Shown here: one piece after another, positions 11,938 to 23,654 of the stretch
Layout: the number at the start of each line of letters is the position of its first letter
How positions within the stretch are numbered: the stretch's first letter is position 1
Assembly (NCBI GenBank): GCA_022419385.1
Contig: JAJUBI010000006.1
Coordinates: forward strand, 3,720,001 to 3,784,000
Length of the DNA stretch: 64,000 nt
DNA from: Paraconiothyrium sp. Pb-2020
Lineage: Eukaryota; Ascomycota; Dothideomycetes; Pleosporales; Didymosphaeriaceae
Direction: 5' to 3'
Program-made: the position numbers and the translations under genes
Notes under the pieces: generated by a model
Told to the model about the DNA's origin: nothing
The model's database searches: none
What the model saw: only the letters and a program-made list of their open reading frames with translations

Positions 11938-13116
11938 AAGGAACCCGCTGATAAACTCCCATATTTCAAACTATCACGTTTTCTCGATTCGTTCATGTGG
12001 AGTTCAGGAGCATATGCATATACCCAGCGTTCACTGCTTAATGCGCGAACCTAGACCTAATAGAAGATGAAGAGGCGAGAGATTGTTCTAAGGTAGTGTG
12101 GATAGCGTTGCACACAACGGAAAAACCCTCGGACTTGACCGTCACGCAATCATGGGCGTCCAGCCAGACAGTATCAGGTCAATATAATGGAGTCTCCTAG
12201 TGAACAGACTTGGTCGTTTACTGAATAACAATGGGCAGCGACATGCATTTAAAGGACCGAACCTGTAAGAATATTCATGATAGAATAAATTCATAACATA
12301 AACGAACTTGATGTAATCATCTCGCTTTAGGTTCAGCGTACGTACAGAGCATCAAAATTTAGATCGGGGAAAGCCATCGCGAAACTCCAAAGCCTGCGTG
12401 AACAACACCAATAGGCTGCGATACCCACACCTTTCCTTCCTCACGTCTAGACCTATACAGAATTCGAGATTTGTGCACTTGTTGAAAGTACTAGCTGCGG
12501 CCTGGTCTGATTAGTCCAGCACCCGGCCTTGTTAGTTCGATCCTAGACGTTTTAGAGTCTCAGGTAGGTTTCCGCGGGCCGCACGGGGATCAGACACTTG
12601 TGCACCGTGCCGAGCCTGCCGAGAGTAGGAATGGATAGTGCATTGGTCCAATGGGTGTTTTGTTCATCAGCGCGTTTACGCCACAACTCGGTACTATCAA
12701 CAAGTTGTCGCATCGCGCCTCCACCTCCATTTTGCCTTTATGGATTTGACCAATCGGACGAGCGCCATCAAAGGGCCAGAAGCTGTCTCAATGCGCCACA
12801 CTGGAGTGCGGATACTCTAACCAGGACTCCATGCCACCCAGCGAAATCCCCCTACTAGAGCCTTGCCAACTGTGATGCTAGCAGTAACAATATATACATG
12901 CAAAGAGTTAGCCTACATTGCTCAATTATAGCGAGAGGTGCGCCGCTAGAAGCAAAAGGTGCGCGTAATATACCCTCGATCGGACAACTTCGAGTTCTTC
13001 TGCTGGAGAGCATACAAATACAGCATGGTATCAGGGGCTTTCGTGGCGAATCACCCAGGACAAGTAATTACATGCCCGAAGTCTTTGACCTGGATTTGTA
13101 TCGGAGGGTGAAATCG
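11938..13116. other. Intergenic, no supported gene
   Basis: The membrane-protein gene and the F-box gene converge on this stretch. I see no open frame with a recognisable motif. A GTTCGATCC string near 12536 resembles a tRNA T-arm, but no acceptor stem can be formed. Confidence 0.4.
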
Positions 13117-14893
13117 TCACTCTTCATCCAGCCATCCAGGCCATCCACCATGCCATGGTGTCAATGGATCGTAATAGACCACTTCAAAGTCTGACTCATT
13201 GTGTCGCAGCCATTCCATACTGACAGGCTTCGCAAGTCGCTTCGCTGCCGTCCTCGGTAGTTTCCTATGTCGTGCTTTACGCTCATGATCTCTGACGTAC
13301 ACCATGCGCCGGACGTTCTTAGTAACGTTGCTTGCGTTACTCGTCTCGCACTGCTGGCGAGTGAATACAAGAACTTGAAGGTTCTCCAGGCGATGAAATA
13401 CAAGATCCGCCAGCCTTTGAGGCAAACAGCAACTTTCGTTGCTGGGATAATCGCACTGTGCAAAAGGATGTCGCAAGTGGAGTACTCGTAGATGGTTAAG
13501 AGACATGAGTGCCTCCTGTAGCACTTTATCAGCTTGGTACTATTACAGACGACCTGCATACTTACGATATATCTCCTCGCTCTCAGTGAGACACCCAGCC
13601 AGGAATCATCAACCTGAAGCCCTAGTTGCCTGAGCGAAGGTAGCCCGCGACACAAGATGGCGATTTCTTCGAGACTCAGAGACCCCGCGAGGCAGTGGTC
13701 ATGAACCGAAAGCACCTCGATAGTCTTGCCTAGCAAATCAAGACATGTTGCTAGAGTAAGTAGTATAGTAGGGCCCGCTCCATACTCGCCCAGATGAAGG
13801 CTTTTCAACCGCGGAAAGCTACCGTACAGTTCCCTCAGGGGGATAATACGAAAAGGTCGCGTGCCACAACTTGACGTATCCAAGGCAAAGTGCTCCATAG
13901 GCGAGATCTTGCTTTTCAACGCCGCAACAAGCTGACAGAGAAAGTCGACCGGTTCGTCGACACACTGCCATAGAATCATACGCTTGAGGCATGTAAAGTC
14001 TATGATCATGCCGATTTGGTAGAAGGATTGACCATTCAACCATTCCCGTTGAATGACTATTTCCTGTATGCTCTGCTTCGGGAGAGAACTCGATAGGCCA
14101 TCCGAAATTACGTCGAGTGCGTGCGGAATGGACGCGTTACCTCCTCCAAGACCCAGACGCCGCAGGTTTGGGCTTCTTTCTAGTAGGAATCCCATAAACC
14201 AGTGGCGTCCTCTGTGGCCCCTGCATTCGACATGGAGAGTGTCTAGATGTAAGAAGTCCGCAACTTCAGCGATTTGTGCCATCAGAAGTGGCTCAGGATC
14301 ATGTGACGATATGTGGATGTTAAGGTGCTTTAACGATGACTGAGAAGATAGCAGTCGCGCGATCAATCGATAGCTCAGGGCATGCTTTTCACTGGCACCA
14401 GTGATGAGACTAGCAATATAATCAGCATATGGAGAGTGACTACAACAAAAGAAACCTCTTCGAGTGCTCACCGGAACGTTGTAAGCTTATCTTTGGGAAT
14501 GCAACATAAAATCGCATCGATGCCGCGGTCCCTCTCTGGAATAGAGAAAATCTGCGCGTCGAAATCGAGATCGAGACGGTCGCTCTGTGGTTCGTAGATG
14601 AGGTCCAGGCTTTTCGTTGCATGGAGTGGAGCTCCTTGCGCCGCAGCTCGGAGGAGGTTGTGCACATCAGGTCGCTCGTGCACTTTCAGCTTCACGTGTG
14701 CGAACAGGCGTGGAGCTGCTGCAGCTCTCCATGACTTAGATGTGAGACATAGAGCGCGCAAGTCTGAAGGAACTGGTATCTGCGTTACTCAACTGTGTCA
14801 GCAAAGTTAGGCGGAGATTGGACGAGGACTTTGCACCCTGTCTATAATATCCAGCTTCAATTCATGGGGAAGTTGCGCCACGAGAGGAAACAT
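13117..14893 (-). CDS. F-box protein with leucine-rich-type C-terminal region, 4 exons
   Basis: Probable substrate adaptor of an SCF ubiquitin ligase, 535 residues. Exons are 14893..14837, 14779..14472, 14409..13566 and 13515..13117. The introns are 57, 62 and 50 nt, and the 1608-nt sum is in frame. Exon 1 gives MFPLVAQLPHELKLDIIDR and exon 2 continues IPVPSDLRALCLTSKSWRAA. Together they form a typical N-terminal F-box, split by an intron whose donor, GTGCAA, is weak. The rest has irregular leucine-rich repeats (SLKHLNIHIS, LRRLGLGGG, LKRMILWQC, LKSLHLGEYG, LRQLGLQVDD), as in fungal F-box/LRR proteins. The C-terminus is basic, then ends acidic (WPGWLDEE). Substrate unknown. The 14471..14410 intron was preferred over a 32-nt alternative because it has a CTGAT branch motif and keeps frame. 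Confidence 0.78.
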
Positions 14894-15277
14894 TGCAGAA
14901 TAAAATATATTTTGTCAAACGTTGGAGAGCCCAGTGTTAATCCAGATAGAGCTATCGAGTGCTCAAGCTGTTGTTAAGGCACTGGAGGAAGATCACTCTA
15001 TCAGGAGACATGCGGAAGACGAACATGTGATTCAAGATGACATGTCAATTCGACGAGCTTGTGAAGTTCCGGTCTTTCCGTCGTTTCTATGATGCCAGTA
15101 TGCTGATGATTATTCGTTTTCACGGTAAACGCGTAGGTTAGTAATGGAGCTCATCTCAGAGGTTAGCAGAACAGCGTCAAATGACCTTTTTGCATGTGAC
15201 TGTTACCGGTCCTGGCCTTTATTCTTATTAGTAATAGTGACATATAACGCATCAATAGACTTCTATTCTGCATCCGC
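14894..15277. other. Intergenic, no supported gene
   Basis: Between the F-box gene start and the P450 fusion gene end. It is AT-rich near 15100-15250. I see no RNA gene or open frame of note. Confidence 0.4.
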
Positions 15278-18200
15278 TTAAGCGAACACATCCGTAGCAA
15301 ACCTCTCATTTCGCAAGCCCTCCCACCATTCCATCAACCTTCCCTCATCCACTTCTCCGCCCTTCTTCCTCAATCTCTCCTCTCTCGCGATTTTCAGACA
15401 GACATCCTCAACGCCCTTGCCTACCTCGCGGCTACCGCATACGAACAATTTTGCCCCCGCGTCAAAGAGCTCGACCACCTCTGTGCGGTCATGGTAAAGA
15501 CGGTCTTGCACGTACTTACAGCCTTCCGAGGATGGTGAAGTGGAATCAGAAGCACGAGAAAATGCGTAGCGGAGTGAGATAGCGCCAAGTTTCTCCCAGC
15601 GCGAGAGTAGCTCGCCGTAGAGCAGGTCGGTCTTGGGGTCGCGACAGCCGTAGAAGAGTAAAGCAGGTGCGAGGGTGCGACCAGCTGCTATCTGTGCGGC
15701 ACGCTCTTGAATGAAACCTCGGAATGGCGCAAGACCTAGACGCGGTGACATTAGCATACGTTTCAACACACTGTGATTTGGTTGGACTCACCAGTTCCCG
15801 CGGCGATCATAATGACGGGCACATTCGTTGCATCCTTTGGCAAGTGGAAAGCCTGGTGCGAGCTTCTCACTGCAACATGGAGCTTGTCTCCCGCAGCTAG
15901 GCTGGACAGGTAGCTGGACGCCACGCCTACAAAACGGCCCTGGCCGCTGAATGCGGGCTGGTTGACAACGGCGTACGTGAGAGTAACACTGTTGGGATTC
16001 CAGAGCGGTGACGACGATATCGAATACTGACGTACGCGCATAGGAGGCAGCATCTTCAAGAAGGGTCCAAGTGGCAGGGACACTGAAGGGAAGCGTTCGA
16101 GCAAATCCAGGACGGATACCCGCTTCTCAGTTATCTCAGTGGTGAAAGCTTCTGTAGATAGACGGACAAGCTCGCGCTTTGCGGCTTCGTCTGAAGCAAC
16201 CTCAACCAGGGCGGTGATATCGCGTTTTGTTGCGGGCTGGGCAAGCTCTACATAGGCTCCCAAGACATCAGCCGCTGAGATAGGTGTGTCCACTGGCAGC
16301 GTGGTAGGACTTGACGATGTGATGGTGAGCATACTATCCCAAGCTAGACCGAAGTATCTCATCGCGCGAGCGATATTCTCTTTAGGATTCACAGGCAGTA
16401 TGGCAAGGTAATCTCCCGCAGAGTAGCTCATACCTGAAGGCAGGCTGACTTCAATGTGCCGCTTCTCAGGTGCTTTGGGTGCACTGAGCACTTCCACCGC
16501 TTCAACTCGTGCTTCTCGAACATCTTGGCGAAGCATCGACGATCGTGGAGTGGTCACCTCAATGTCGAAATTGGCTTCGAATGGAGTGAATTCGGAAGAA
16601 TCCGAGGCACCATAGCGCTCTTTCACGGCTGGCCAGAAGACCTTTTCTTCCCATGCCTCAAACTCGGTGAAGATATCACCCTTTGAAGCGTCAGCGGTCC
16701 CGATATCAGCGATTCTTGTTCCACCGCGCTCTTCAATGGCCCTGTCTATGGCTTTTGGCACTTTGTGAAAAGTTGAAGCCCAATCGCGATGTCCACAGCC
16801 AAATACACTGAAGTTTACATCAGTAAGTTCCGAGCCCGTCAAATTACTAAGCCAGGTGACAAAGTGAGCGGCGTTGTCCGCGGGTTGCCCCTCGTAAGAT
16901 GCCGTGATAATGGCAACCGGTCTATCCTTAGGTAGATTGTCTTTTACGGCGTCTAGTGTGTCTACCACCGCACTGAATCCGTGATTTGGAGCGTCGCTAG
17001 CAAGACGGTTCGCCAGTGCTTCACATGTCCCAGTGTTTGAACCGTAGTAGACGGCCATTGGCTTGCCCTGGGCCGCCTTCTTCTTTGTCGCCTGAGCCTT
17101 CTTCTCGCCTGCATGCTCGCTGATCGAGGTGGACGCAAGAGCACGCTCTAGCGTGGTGGGACTCATGTGGTTTCGCAGGTGAGCTCGCATATAGAAGCCC
17201 TTAGGCTTGATTGTAAGCGTTTGCTTGATCTGGAGCTGATATGAGGGATCTTCCATGGTGAAGTTGAAGTTCTGAAGCAGTATCGCCAGCACCAACAAAG
17301 CCTCTTGCCATGCGAAAGGTCTGCCTATGCAAGCCCTCATTCCGTTGCCAAAGGGTTTCCAGCAATTTGGATACGTGTTGTTGCGGCGTTCGAATTCGTC
17401 GTCAAGCATTCGCTCCGGGCGGAATTCCTCAGCGTCTTCACCCCAGACTAGCGGATCGCGGTGCAACTTTGGTAACACTGCAACGATGGGAACGCCTTTC
17501 TTGCACTCATACTTTCCACCTAATGTCGTGTCTTCCTTGGCATGAAGACCGATTGCCGGGGCCGTAGGCTGAAGTCTGATCGCTTCGCGCAGTACAGCAT
17601 TCAGATAAGGCAGTTTCGTGAGATGATCGACTGTGATTGGGTTCTTCCCAATGACCTCATCGACCTCTTTTTGCGCTTTCTCATAGGCGCTGGGACTCTT
17701 TAGCAGGTAATAGAACGTGAACGATAGCAGGCCGGAGGTGGTTTCGTGGCCGGCAATCAGGAAGGTTATCATGTTGTCGATAATGCTTTCTTCGGTCATC
17801 TTTTCGCCCGTCTTTGGGTCAACACCATTCAACATGCCGTTCAATAAGTCCTTCTTCTCGGTCGGGTTCTGTTTCCGCTTGTCGATGACGTCCTGGCTTA
17901 CTTTACGAAGCAACTCCACATTCTCCCAATACTGCGCAGTCTCGGTGCGGTAGAACATCTGCGTGATTGGGTCGCGACGTGCGCGATCTCCACTGACTTT
18001 TAAGAAATCAGCCATAGCTTGGACGAAGGGATGCATGTGCTCCGAATAGTAGGAATTGAAGCGGAAATCCATAGCGCACAGTGCGATCGTGTCTAGAGTC
18101 AATCGTGTGAAATCGTCCGTCACTTGGATGAGTTGCTCCGGACCCTGGCGCGCCCATTTCATGACCAGTTGGCTTGCAATGTCGTGCATCTCGTCGAACA

Positions 18201-18602
18201 TGTTTCTGATCGCCAAGGGGCCTAGCGCAGGGAGGAGGACTCGGTGGGCGATGCCCCAGTTTTTCTCCTGGGGTCCTCTGGCTGTGAAAAGCCCATCGTG
18301 AGTTCCGTTTCGGACCTCGTTCAGAGAAGCTGCAATAGTCTTAGAAAATCGCTCTTCGTTGCTGACCTCGTCCATGAGGGCCTGGCTAGCAATCACGATG
18401 CGATCTCCAGCTATGTTGAATTTCCATATAGGTCCTACGCAAGATGAGTACAAAAATGCTCGACACGACGTTTGAGCCTGGAGGACAAACCATAGATATC
18501 CGTCAGGCGTATAAAACTGAGCATGGGAGTCTCTCCATCAATATCACCCAGGTTGCCTAAAATAGGCAGACCTGGTGGACCCGGGATTGGTTCGTAGTCC
18601 AT
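15278..18602 (-). CDS. CYP505-type cytochrome P450:NADPH-P450 reductase fusion
   Basis: Self-sufficient fatty-acid hydroxylase of the P450foxy/BM3 class, 1070 residues. Exons are 18602..18491, 18434..15792 and 15735..15278; introns of 56 nt each interrupt DIYG/PIWKFN and AAGTG/LAPFRG. The P450 half (about 1-460) shows the I-helix AGHETTSG, the ExxR motif in LREAIRLQP, and the haem loop FGNGMRACIGRPFAWQEA, whose Cys is the haem ligand. After a short linker, the flavodoxin (FMN) domain starts at VYYGSNTGTCEALA. The FAD/NADPH part has RQYSISSSP and IAAGTGLAPFRGF, ending ERFATDVFA. The family carries electrons from NADPH through FAD and FMN to the haem and hydroxylates fatty acids near the omega end. 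The start MDYEPIPGPPGLPILGN is typical and there is no membrane anchor. All key motifs are intact. Confidence 0.95.
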
Positions 18603-19371
18603 CGTAAAAAATCAACTGTCGCGAAGGTCGTAGATGTTTTGAACAGCGTTGCAGCGTGCTTAATTCAAACCGTGTCTCTTAAAACCGCGGCCGGCTTTCA
18701 GTATGTCCTTAAGGTGTGCTGCAAGGCTTTCTTATCCACAATGACCCCATGCTCCTCTTTTTGCGAAACCATGCACGAGCAACGCACGGTTGCGTAGGAC
18801 CAGACGTAGGTTGTCCCGCTTCGCCGACTCCGAAAGGGTTCGCCTTGTTGAGTGACGATGACGCGTGGGCATGCCTCGGTGTAAGACGCAATTGCTAGCT
18901 GTGATTGGCTTAGTGTTTTCACTAAGCTCTGCCTCGGCGCAGAGCCGCATCGACTGCGAAAACAGTCGCGGAAAGCGGCTCGGCCGAACGTTTCGCAACG
19001 TGTGCTCGTTCGAGCAAGATACGCCAAGCGATGCTCTTCTTCAGAGCCTCGGCTGAAGGCGAAATGAGAAGGGAGAGCGTGATAGCGTGCAGGCGTACCT
19101 CAGAGGGACTTGACTGGCTTTGCCAACGCGCCTTTCTTCACGTGAAATACAACACGTACTGTGGGACACCCATGCTCCCTCATGACAGAACTGTGTGTAT
19201 TATGTAGTTACGCATGTCGTATATGTATCGACATTTACAATTAGGGCGGCCGGTCCCCCGTAAGGCAGTCCATGTGTAGCCTTTGCTCCAGTGGTATCAT
19301 CGCATGGCGCATCATCCCTTCGTCTCCTCCTCATTATATCATACACAAGTACAAGCTCGTCTCACAAGCAT
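18603..19371. other. Intergenic, no supported gene
   Basis: Upstream region of the P450 fusion gene and downstream region of the CFEM-like gene. Open frames at 18698-19056 overlap on both strands with no motif and look like chance in GC-rich sequence. Confidence 0.4.
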
Positions 19372-20210
19372 CTATAGCCCATTTAAAGCTCCAATCAACA
19401 CACCGAACCCGACGAGTGCTGCCGAAAAGCTCCAACGGGTCGATCCTCCCTGCGCAGAAAGGTCGAAGGGGCTTCCGTTGCCGATGTTCGTTGCCTGAGC
19501 GGTGGCAGAAGAAGCAGACGATTGCTGCGGTTGTGATGGCGCTGCGGCAGTCGACGCAGCGGCATCTGCATTGGAAGTCGCAGCGGGACTGGCGGTCGGC
19601 TTGCTCTCAAGCGTTGAAGTCACCATGTCTCCCGTTGTTATGGTACTGGGGCCCATGACAATCGGGATAAGTACCTGCAGCGTGTTCCCATTGTCGTTCG
19701 TCGTTGTCACTGTGACTGTGCTCGTAATAGTGCTCTTTAGCCCGTTGCCTGATAATTTGGAGGTCTCGGAGCCTTGCGTGGAGTGTTCGACCTTGCGCGT
19801 GGACGACGGGGTCGCTGACGTTGTAGCGGTTGCGCACGCATAGGCGCTGCTTAGGATCTCGTCCGGAATCTCATCTTGAGTGGCCTTGCAGTACATCTGT
19901 AGAGGCGCAAGGAAGGTGAGAGCGACATTTAATCCGTCAAATTTACAGTCCTGTACCGCGCATTCGACCGCACTGGTAAGGTAATCGTCATCCTGACTGG
20001 ACTCGCATATGCCTGGTATCGCGTCAGTACGCGTGGGAGAAAAGACTTCGAAACAGACTGACAGCTCTTAGAGTCGCATCCACCGCCATCTAAACACTTT
20101 CCCCAACAACTTGGAAGCCCATGAACCCAGTCCCACCCGCCTCGGCCGTGCGCGACGGCTCCCGCAATAAAGTTCACCGCCAGTACCGCCGCAGTTGCTG
20201 AGAACCACAT
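19372..20210 (-). CDS. CFEM-like secreted, probably GPI-anchored protein
   Basis: Extracellular Cys-rich surface protein of 262 residues, two exons (20210..20063 and 20012..19372). The 50-nt intron has a GTCAGT donor, a TACTGAC branch motif and a CAG acceptor. The signal peptide is MWFSATAAVLAVNFIAGAVA. Eight cysteines follow in a CFEM-like order: LPSCWGKCLDG, GCDSKSCICES, VECAVQDC, then a last one in QMYC. A long Ser/Thr/Ala-rich stalk suitable for O-glycosylation comes next. It ends in a small-residue site followed by the hydrophobic tail FSAALVGFGVLIGALNGL, the usual form of a GPI attachment signal. CFEM proteins bind haem or act in adhesion and host interaction. The match is by cysteine spacing only, so CFEM-like is safer than CFEM. 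Confidence 0.8.
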
Positions 20211-21114
20211 CACGACGTTGGCAACCCTGTGGAAAGAACGGATAGGAGCGTGAGAAAGAGCCACGAGGTGGAGACTAATGGTACAGTCCACGGCTGCCGG
20301 CTCAAGGCTGCCAGCACCTCGCCTGCTTGCGCTGAGCCCCTTCACGGTGCCACGGCATCACCGCCTGTCACTCGGAGCTCTTGCATGATTGATCTACGCG
20401 AACACCGGCGATCCCTCTGCGGCCAATGAAGTAGCGTGTTTTGTTTTAGGAACGTGAAATCAGCATGCGCGCCGGTCCTGTCGTATTTCAGGCTGCGCTG
20501 GCGTTTCAGGTTGAGCGGACCATGCACCACAGCTTTTGGACTCTTGGAAGAGAGTAAATTATCCCTGAACATGATCCTATAACCACGAATCAGTAGCTAG
20601 CAACTTACAGACCACCTTCATGTTGGCACGAGAGGATGCGTCTCGGTTCTTGTTCTCTCAGATGTTGGTGCATTGTCATGTTGTCCAAAAGTGGAAGGCG
20701 GCAACAATCAGGCTTAAGGCCTCAGGGCCGCGGGACACGAGATCACGTGCGCCCTATTTAGCCCCAGAGGCATTATAGAGGGCGCGACAACAAGCGATCC
20801 CGGCCGTCACCATCCTTCACAGAGGATGCTTCTCTTCACACCTACGGACGCCTTTGTGAGCACCAGCTATAGCTGCCTATCGTAGCGCGGCTCTCTGCCC
20901 ACATGAACTGCGTCACCTCACGAAGCTGGCAAGATCCTATGCAGTGAGAGTTATTTTACCATGTCGATGTAGTATAACATACATATGTATACAATATGGC
21001 GCCATGCTCATGCTCTATCGTGCTATGCTACAACCGTATTCATACAAGCCACATTAACACAAGTAAGAAGCGGATGGTATATACAACGCGCTTTCCTCAT
21101 CACACCGTCCTTGC
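20211..21114. other. Intergenic, no supported gene
   Basis: Promoter region of the CFEM-like gene and 3' region of TIM54. I see no open frame with a motif; the frames near 20342-20572 have no support. Confidence 0.4.
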
Positions 21115-22546
21115 CTACTCCGAGTCATCTTGTAACCCCTCCCACAGCTGTTTCTCCTTTTTCGGCCACAGCCCGGTAAACCATGATGCCCCTTCCTTCC
21201 CAATAGGCATGTTGTTTGCTCTCTCTTCTTCGTCCGGGGTGAGTTCGAACTTCCTCATCCGTTCTCCGATTCTCGGATCAATGACCATATCATCTAACCA
21301 GACCCTTTCTCCTTCGTCATCTTTCCTCTCCTTTGCCGTCTTGTGCCACTCCGGCTCTTCATGCGTGAGCAGCCGCTGCTGCTCCCACTGTGATCCTTCG
21401 TCGTCGTCCAGGCTAGCTAGCTCGGAAGAAGTGTGGTATGGTCTGTACGCGCCAAGTACAGCGGCAACAGTTTGTCGACCTGCTTCGTCTGCAACCTTCC
21501 GCCGGTTAAGGAAGCGATACATGCGGATCGGAAAGTTGAAAAAACCAAGTAGGTGCGGGAGTGCGACGGTTGTGGATGGGCCGAGGGCTTGTGGGCAGGT
21601 AGACGGGAGTTGTGCTTGCGAATATTCCGCGGTTGTGATGAAAGGCGGAATCTGCCTCTTCTTCTTCGGCTTCGTCTCTTCTTCTTTGGGCTTTTCGGCT
21701 TCAGAGGGTGGCGACGAATCGTGAACGGTTGTAAGGGTAGTGTCGTCGGCCGGCGCTGATGCCGCAGGCTGTTCAGGCGTTGTTGCGGGTGTGGAAGCTG
21801 GTGGAGTTTCAGGCGCAGGCGGCGCGGGTTCGTACAGGTCTACAGAAGGCGGAGGGTCCAAAGGCCCCAACCATCCCTCATGCATCCCTCTGACATACTC
21901 CTTCCAGGTATGTCTCCCAATTACTATATCGCCTGCCGGTCCGTCCCATTCTGGCACACCGGCCCTCAGCCTCAGATCTTCTATGATGTCTTTTGTGTCG
22001 ATTTCAGGCTCTTCCTTCAAGCTCTCTCCTCTCTTCCATCTCAACCTGCGTATCCTTTCTGCCAAGCCTGCCCTGACATCGCCCTCTCTTCTTCCCTCCA
22101 CCGCATCCCAGTCTAATGCCGCAGCAACCAGTATCGGCTTCACGTATTCGTTGAAATGATCGCGCGCGGCTACAAGGCCATCTGCCGGCGGCGCAGACAA
22201 GTAAACAGTGAGCTTACGCGGCATCTGACGCTCGTACACAGGTTCTTGCGCAATGTGTTCGACGACTTTTGTCCATTTTTGTTGTATGCGCTTCTTTTCG
22301 CGGCGGTCATAGACAACGGCGGCGGTCCACGAGCCGGTAATGGAGAGAAATATCATCCAATTCCGCGAGGGAAGTCTCCATCGGAAATTGGGAAGACCTA
22401 GACTCGTGAGCATAGGGATGCAGATATAGATAGCGAAACAGAGACGCACCCATCATCCTCCACACAGGATTCGGAGGCTTTGGCGGCTTCGCAGCATTCT
22501 GCGATGCATTCGGGGTCGGCGACGCTTTCGCGTCGGATTCAGCCAT
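21115..22546 (-). CDS. TIM54: Mitochondrial inner-membrane translocase subunit Tim54
   Basis: Component of the TIM22 carrier translocase, which inserts multispanning carriers into the inner mitochondrial membrane. Two exons, 22546..22450 and 22397..21115, give 459 residues. The 52-nt intron (donor GTGCGT, acceptor TCTAG) falls after WRMMG. The protein begins with a Pro/Ala-rich segment, then NPVWRMMGLPNFRWRLPSRNWMIFL, the conserved Tim54 start just before a single membrane segment (WMIFLSITGSWTAAVVY). A basic stretch DRREKKRIQQKW and KLTVYLSAPPADGL follow. The middle is rich in Pro, Glu and Thr and is poorly conserved in the family. The C-terminus keeps DDMVIDPRIGERMRKFELTPDE. Length and order agree with fungal Tim54. 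Confidence 0.9.
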
Positions 22547-22772
22547 GCTGTTCAAACGCGGATTGATGAATACAAGCCCGTCCCTATCGGCGCAACAAAA
22601 AGTTAGACGCGGAGGACGGAGTTGCATCGGCCCGATGTGCTGCATGGGGCATTCACCATCTTCCCACTAGCGCTCGCTACGGATGACCCACAGAACCCCA
22701 CCCAGCCAAAAGAATTCTCACTTTTGTTCCACGTAACAAAAAAACCCTCAAAAAAGAAAGCTTTTCAGCTGC

Positions 22773-22926
22773 TGGCGGTACTGGGAATCGAACTGTTGTT
22801 ACAGTCAGTACACTTGTTTGATGCGTTGATAGATCCTCTCGAGGAGAGGGCCAACCTACCCCAGGCTGGCGCGGAATTATCATGTGGTTTCCACAACGCG
22901 ACGTCATACCACTAGACCATACCACC
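22773..22926 (-). tRNA. tRNA-His(GTG) with a 16-nt anticodon-loop intron and a 67-nt GT-AG insertion in the T-arm
   Basis: On the minus strand the acceptor strands GGTGGTA (22926..22920) and TACCGCC (22780..22774) pair fully, with one G-U. The discriminator base is A (22773), as in eukaryotic tRNA-His. The A-box is TGGTCTAGTGG. The anticodon stem-loop is TCGCG, TTGTGG, then C and CGCG, with anticodon GTG. Between them sits a 16-nt intron (22890..22875) containing CCAC, which can pair with the anticodon, as canonical tRNA introns do. The T-stem CTGGG (22864..22860) is separated from its loop and partner, TTCGATT and CCCAG (22792..22781), by 67 nt (22859..22793). That insert begins GTAGGT, contains TACTGAC and ends ACAG. 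Removing exactly GT...AG restores a perfect five-pair T-arm and the B-box. T-runs on the coding strand at 22755-22750 and 22744-22738 suit Pol III termination. Whether the RNA matures is unknown. Confidence 0.8.
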
Positions 22927-23654
22927 GTGGTATTTGCTGGTGAGTCGCAATCACCTGATTGATGAGAGTTTTGAAAATTGGACATATATATAGCGGGCCC
23001 AATAAGAAAATGCTATAGCAGCTCTGCCGTGCCGTGTCATCGTGATGCTCGTGGATATAATAGGAGCAAAGCTGATTGGTATGTGAGACGACGGGCCCAC
23101 TTAGACGATCCAGTCGGCTCAGGACCTTCGCGTCGTGCGCCTCTTGAGCGGCGTTTACAGCGGATCAAGTAGACTATTCAACAAGATCAAATCAGGAGAC
23201 ATCAGACTGACTCTCATTTAATGTGAACCAGAAATGCTTTCGTATAATAATACGGAAATGTACTGAATTAGTCCAATGAGGCGCCCCTTAAAACATACAT
23301 CTCACTATGATAATTCTTCACTGGAAGGACAAATTGATTACGCCATTTTTGTGCGTGTTCTAGATACAACATATTCATATTCGTCCACCGTGGCACATAC
23401 CCCGAGCAATTGGCGCTGCCAAATGAAACGTTGCGACGGTTCTGTGCCAATTGATGTCTGCAAAGCTTGCTGTGTTCCTAGCCGATATCCATGGGCGTAC
23501 AGTCCCTATCTCTGATCGGTCCTCATACCATTCATACCTGTAGTTCTGTTCTCTAAACGCAAGGTCGTTTGTGGCTCAACACGGTGAATCATGTCATTGC
23601 GCTCCGCATAGCAACTAATCTACACAACCTTGGAATGTAGGATACAGCTCTTTC
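22927..23654. other. Intergenic, no supported gene
   Basis: Upstream of the tRNA and downstream of the AT-hook gene. I see no coding frame or repeat of note. It is AT-rich around 23215-23350. Confidence 0.4.

Noticed and set aside
12500..12560. GTTCGATCC resembling a T-arm
   Set aside because: The T-stem has a mismatch and no 5' acceptor strand pairing with the following seven bases lies upstream.
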